A stretch of 8,428 nt of DNA from Ruminococcaceae bacterium UBA6857 (GTDB taxonomy: Bacteria; Bacillota; Clostridia; Oscillospirales; Acutalibacteraceae): contig DKDD01000147.1 in the NCBI GenBank assembly GCA_002451715.1, positions 1 to 8,428 of the forward strand, given 5' to 3'. This document shows positions 6,400-8,428 of this stretch, in pieces. Numbering within the stretch: position 1 is the first letter of the stretch; the number at the start of each line of letters is the position of its first letter. Made by a program: the position numbers and the translations under genes. Under the pieces are notes generated by a model, which did not search any database, was not told the DNA's origin, and saw nothing but the letters and a program-made list of their open reading frames with translations.

Positions 6400-6612
6400 A
6401 AAGTGACCGCGGTATACAGTTGCCGATTCACTTTCTGCGTCCGATAATTCAGTATTTCAAGGCTTTTTCGCCCTTTAAATTCTAAGACCGTATGCGAATT
6501 ACTCCGTTTTTAACCATGTGATCGGACGTAAATCAGCAAGAAGTTCGATTCTTGAAAAACGGTCAAATTGTGCCGTTAAATGCATCTTTTTAATCGCCTG
6601 CTGCTCGGTTTG
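6390..6612 (-). pseudogene. Possible decayed coding remnant in two frames
   Basis: Two short open frames overlap on the minus strand. Frame A (6612-6499) reads TEQQAIKKMHLTAQ and on to ITWLKTE-stop, with an ATG at 6585. Frame B (6509-6390) contains SNSHTVLEFKGRKSLEILNY and ends in TAVTFKG-stop inside the tRNA fragment. Loss of one A in the A5 run at 6507-6511 would join them into one frame of about 70 codons. The composition looks protein-like, but I do not recognise the family and no ribosome binding site is evident. It may be the worn 3' end of an island gene, or chance. I see no other gene in the 250-base gap 6400-6648. Confidence 0.25.
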
Positions 6613-6648
6613 TTACCAAGCGCAGAGGATCAACATAAATATATCAGT

Positions 6649-7938
6649 TTACAATTCAAGGGAATTTTCATTCAGCAGAAACTCATAAAGTCCGAGATGA
6701 AGTATTCCGCCCTCATCCGTCCAAGATTTCATTGAGGTCTTGCTGATAATAATCTTCTTGAAAAAATCCTTTGTGTTCTTCAAAGGTCTGAGTTCGGTTT
6801 CAAGTTTTGACGGGTCAGAAACATTCAGTGCAGATTGAATATAGTATTTTTTAGAACCCTTGTTTACCACAAAATCTATCTCGCACTGTTTTTTTGTTCT
6901 TTTTCCGTCATTCGTTTCAACGATCTCTATAACACCGACATCAACGGAATACTCTCGGCACAGAAGCTCATTGTATATAATGTTCTCCATTATGTGCGTT
7001 TCTTCCTGCTGCCTGAAGTTAAGCCTTGCGTTGCGAAGTCCGATGTCGGTGCAATAATACTTTGACGGGTACTCAAAATACTTCTTTCCTTTTACATCGT
7101 ATCGTTTCGCATTGCCGAACAGGAACGACTCAATCAAATAATTCAGATAGTTGGTAACGGTCGTACTTGAAACCTTGATATTTTTTACCGTCTGCAAGGT
7201 ATTTGATATTTTGCTTGCATTGGTAAGCGAACCGACAGAAGAACAAAGGTCATCCGTTAATTCGCTGAGCACATCGGGCAACTCAATATCATAACGCTCC
7301 GCAATGTCTTTGAAATAGACCTCGGTGAAAAGAGTGCGCAAATAATTCATCTTCTCCGCATCGCTCTTTTTTGTTAAAACAAGCGGCATACCGCCGTACA
7401 AAGCGTATTCCTCATAGGCGTCGGATTTATCTCCGCCAACAAAGGAATAATACTCTTTGAAAGAGATGGGATAAACTCTAACCTCATCACCTCTGCCGCG
7501 AAAAGCGGTCAGCACATCTTTCGTGAGCATTTTTGAATTACTGCCCGTTACATAAATGTCAACATTGCGAAGCCGCATAAGGCCGTTGAGCACATTGTAA
7601 AGCCTGATGTTTTCGGGATTTTTAAGTTCATCTTTTGTGATTGCGTACTGCACCTCATCAATGAGAATGTAGTACATATCCGAGTTCACGATTTTTCCGC
7701 GAATATATTTTGACAGTTCATCGGGATCGCGGTACTTCACGAAGGTATCATCATCCAAGGCAATTGTAATGATCTGTTCTTCTTTTACACCGCTTTCGAT
7801 CAGATAATCATAAAACAGGTTGAACAGCAGAAAACTCTTACCGCACCTTCTGATTCCGGTAATGACCTTAATCAGTCCGTTTTCTTTTCTGTCAATAATT
7901 CTGCTAAGATATTCGTCACGCTTAATAATGTTTTGCAT
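6649..7938 (-). CDS. AAA_14 / DUF4143 family ATPase
   Basis: A P-loop ATPase of 429 residues. The N-terminal AAA_14 domain (about 1-165) has Walker A GIRRCGKS (28-35), Walker B YYILIDEVQ (D94, E95) and a sensor-like YVTGSNSKML (129-138). A winged-helix-like middle section (about 225-285) follows. The C-terminal DUF4143 domain has ENIIYNELL (318-326) and CEIDFVVNKG (352-361) with YYIQSA behind, the spacing of a PD-(D/E)xK nuclease-like core in which the usual lysine is replaced by Q368. The family is abundant and often multi-copy in gut anaerobes and archaea; its cellular role is unsettled. The ATG is preceded by GGAGG with a 6-base gap. Sampled 60-base lines inside it are 38-42% GC against 52-58% in glyA and serS samples, which together with the flanking tRNA scars suggests acquisition by transfer; the sampling is small. 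No terminator is clear downstream. Confidence 0.92.
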   Translation of the reverse strand: MQNIIKRDEYLSRIIDRKENGLIKVITGIRRCGKSFLLFNLFYDYLIESGVKEEQIITIALDDDTFVKYRDPDELSKYIRGKIVNSDMYYILIDEVQYAITKDELKNPENIRLYNVLNGLMRLRNVDIYVTGSNSKMLTKDVLTAFRGRGDEVRVYPISFKEYYSFVGGDKSDAYEEYALYGGMPLVLTKKSDAEKMNYLRTLFTEVYFKDIAERYDIELPDVLSELTDDLCSSVGSLTNASKISNTLQTVKNIKVSSTTVTNYLNYLIESFLFGNAKRYDVKGKKYFEYPSKYYCTDIGLRNARLNFRQQEETHIMENIIYNELLCREYSVDVGVIEIVETNDGKRTKKQCEIDFVVNKGSKKYYIQSALNVSDPSKLETELRPLKNTKDFFKKIIISKTSMKSWTDEGGILHLGLYEFLLNENSLEL

Positions 7939-7954
7939 CGCAGTCCTCCGCTTG

Positions 7955-7990
7955 CTTAAAACTTACGGGTGTTTTCCCCTGACTTTCAAG
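7955..7990 (-). promoter_or_regulatory. 36-bp imperfect palindrome in the ATPase leader
   Basis: The outer arms CTTAAAA and CTTTCAAG are partly complementary, with an inner GGG/CCC pair. It is exactly as long as the palindrome at 8030-8065 and matches it at about 26 of 36 positions, the ends and the AAACTTA word being best conserved. It lies just after the predicted transcription start, between promoter and ribosome binding site, where a bound protein would block transcription. Confidence 0.5.
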
Positions 7991-7993
7991 TGT

Positions 7994-8022
7994 AGTATAC
8001 CACCGTTTTTGCAAAATATCAA
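7994..8022 (-). promoter_or_regulatory. Promoter of the AAA_14/DUF4143 ATPase gene
   Basis: TTGATA (8017-8022), 17 bases, then TATACT (7994-7999), each one mismatch from consensus. The -10 is preceded by TG plus one base (extended -10). The start near 7987 leaves a leader of about 50 nt. Palindromes lie on both sides, immediately before the -35 and over the start region. Confidence 0.8.
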
Positions 8023-8029
8023 GCATTCA

Positions 8030-8065
8030 CTTGAAACTTAGGTGTATTTGCACCCAAGTTTCAAG
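8030..8065 (-). promoter_or_regulatory. 36-bp near-perfect palindrome upstream of the ATPase promoter
   Basis: Fifteen-base arms (8030-8044 and 8051-8065; outer word CTTGAAACTT, inner word GGTG/CACC) surround a 6-base centre, with a single non-Watson-Crick position (8040/8055). It ends 8 bases before the -35 box. No U-run follows on either strand, so an operator is more likely than a terminator. Confidence 0.65.
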
Positions 8066-8080
8066 GGAAAATTTAACATT

Positions 8081-8180
8081 TTTCCGAATATAAAAAGAGA
8101 CTTTCCGACCTTTCGGAAAGTCTCTTGGCACCCCCTGCGGGAATCGAACCCGGGGCTGACCCTTAGGAGGGGTTTATTAT
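8081..8180 (-). repeat. Direct repeat of tRNA 3' part plus terminator, copy 1
   Basis: This 100-base block recurs at 8311-8410, exactly 230 bases away, with 8 differences. It comprises the terminator and the tRNA-Arg part from the CCA end to past the anticodon. Two differences are in the terminator stem and five in or near the T-arm. The copies reflect a tandem duplication, or serial integration, of a tRNA-plus-terminator unit. Confidence 0.85.
8091..8125 (-). terminator. Terminator behind the interrupted tRNA-Arg copy
   Basis: A perfect 12-bp stem (8096-8107 with 8114-8125), 6-base loop and TTTTT on the minus strand, directly after the CCA of the pseudo-tRNA. Confidence 0.85.
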
Positions 8181-8301
8181 TACGAGCTACGTGAGTAACA
8201 AGGTTCTCAAGCTATGCTTGAGGTTCTTATAACGAGCCGAAGCGAGTAACAAGGTTCTCAAACGAAGTTTGAGGTTCTTATATCCATTTAACTAAGGAGG
8301 C
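8126..8301 (-). pseudogene. tRNA-Arg(CCU) copy interrupted by a 101-bp insertion
   Basis: From G1 at 8301 to CCA at 8126 the minus strand carries the same tRNA as at 8356, but 101 bases (8181-8281) split the 3' strand of the D-stem; without them it would be 75 nt. It is also degenerate elsewhere: the anticodon stem has an A-C mismatch at its outer pair and the T-stem an outer C-C mismatch, both caused by changes absent from the 8356 copy. The anticodon loop CTCCTAA is intact. The 5' end lies only 20 bases after the terminator of the neighbouring tRNA, leaving no room for a promoter. It is almost certainly silent. Introns in bacterial tRNA genes normally sit in the anticodon arm and are far larger, so a self-splicing intron is unlikely. 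Confidence 0.85.
8181..8281. repeat. Two tandem ~50-bp hairpin units inside the tRNA gene
   Basis: Unit A (8181-8226, 46 bases) and unit B (8231-8277, 47 bases) are flanked and separated by TTAT (8177-8180, 8227-8230, 8278-8281). The uninterrupted gene has a single TTAT at this point, so a 4-base target duplication or microhomology is implied. The units share GAGTAACAAGGTTCTCAA and TTGAGGTTC. Each contains a 7-bp hairpin with a 3-base loop: CTCAAGC-TAT-GCTTGAG (8206-8222) and CTCAAAC-GAA-GTTTGAG (8257-8273). One stem pair changes from G-C to A-T on both sides while the loop changes freely. This is a mobile or amplifying palindromic repeat that I cannot assign to a named family. Confidence 0.85.
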
Positions 8302-8310
8302 CGTGTCCCT

Positions 8311-8410
8311 TTTCCGAATGTAAAAAGAGACTTTCCGACCTTTCGGAAAGCCCCTTGGCACCCCCTGCGGGAATCGAACCCACAACTAACCCTTAGGAGG
8401 GGTTTATTAT
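8311..8410 (-). repeat. Direct repeat of tRNA 3' part plus terminator, copy 2
   Basis: Partner of the block at 8081-8180 (92 of 100 identical). This copy carries the version of the tRNA that still folds properly, with T-stem GTGGG/CCCGC. Confidence 0.85.
8321..8355 (-). terminator. Terminator behind the intact tRNA-Arg gene
   Basis: The 12-bp stem (8326-8337 with 8344-8355) and TTTTT tail match the one at 8091, but two T-to-C changes turn A-U pairs into G-U wobbles in minus-strand RNA (they would be A-C mismatches on the plus strand). The stem is thus kept on the transcribed strand. Confidence 0.85.
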
Positions 8411-8428
8411 ATCCATTTAACTAAGGAG
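8356..8428 (-). tRNA. tRNA-Arg(CCU), 5' end cut by the window
   Basis: Seventy-three of an expected 75 nt are present; the missing two (GC) are inferred from the copy ending at 8301. Acceptor GCCTCCT pairs with AGGGGGT, followed by a G discriminator and encoded CCA (8356-8358). The D-arm is GTTA/TAAT around AATGGATA, the anticodon arm AACCC-CTCCTAA-GGGTT (anticodon CCU, reads AGG), the variable loop AGTT and the T-arm GTGGG-TTCGATT-CCCGC. The arrangement is close to that of E. coli argW, also a tRNA-Arg(CCU) and a known integration target. All stems pair, so this is the working copy. Confidence 0.92.

Noticed and set aside
8177..8281. CRISPR array or self-splicing intron in the tRNA gene
   Set aside because: There are only two units with no unique spacers between identical repeats, and 101 bases in the D-arm is far too short and wrongly placed for a group I or II intron.

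Overview
The window reads as chromosomal DNA of a low-to-mid GC Firmicute, most likely an uncultured gut clostridium (Oscillospiraceae/Ruminococcaceae-like). The basis is strong GGAG-type ribosome binding sites, sigma-A promoters with near-consensus boxes, many hairpin plus U-run terminators, and Firmicute-type glycogen, one-carbon and tRNA-synthetase genes. This placement is an inference; no 16S or other marker is present. Every gene I can support lies on the minus strand, so the window is transcribed right to left.

Layout from right to left. At 8428-8083 there is a nearly complete tRNA-Arg(CCU) gene cut by the window edge. A second, degenerate tRNA-Arg(CCU) copy follows, split by a 101-bp insertion made of two tandem hairpin units. 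Each copy is followed by its own terminator. From 8065 to 6649 an AAA_14/DUF4143 ATPase gene sits behind a good promoter bracketed by two related 36-bp palindromes. From 6612 to 6360 there is non-coding or decayed sequence that ends in a 40-bp fragment of the 3' half of the same tRNA, followed by a terminator. The tRNA remnants therefore frame the ATPase like attachment-site scars of a small integrated island.

From 6228 to 4789 lies a fusion protein with two ACT domains and a metallo-beta-lactamase-fold domain. Between it and the next gene (4776-4626) is a consensus promoter followed about 100 nt later by a terminator with no gene between them: a candidate small RNA or leader. Then come an EamA/DMT-family membrane transporter (4544-3672), serS (3539-2271), glyA (2160-910) and the start of glgB (571-1, running off the left edge). 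Most of these genes have their own recognisable promoter, and several are followed by a hairpin terminator, so the region is a series of single-gene units rather than an operon. Serine is a loose theme (glyA interconverts serine and glycine, serS charges tRNA-Ser, and an ACT domain and a DMT exporter could relate to amino acids), but nothing in the sequence shows co-regulation.

The parts worth most attention are the tRNA-Arg scar region with its covarying hairpin repeats, the palindromes around the ATPase promoter, the orphan promoter-terminator unit at 4626-4765, and the ACT-ACT-MBL fusion.
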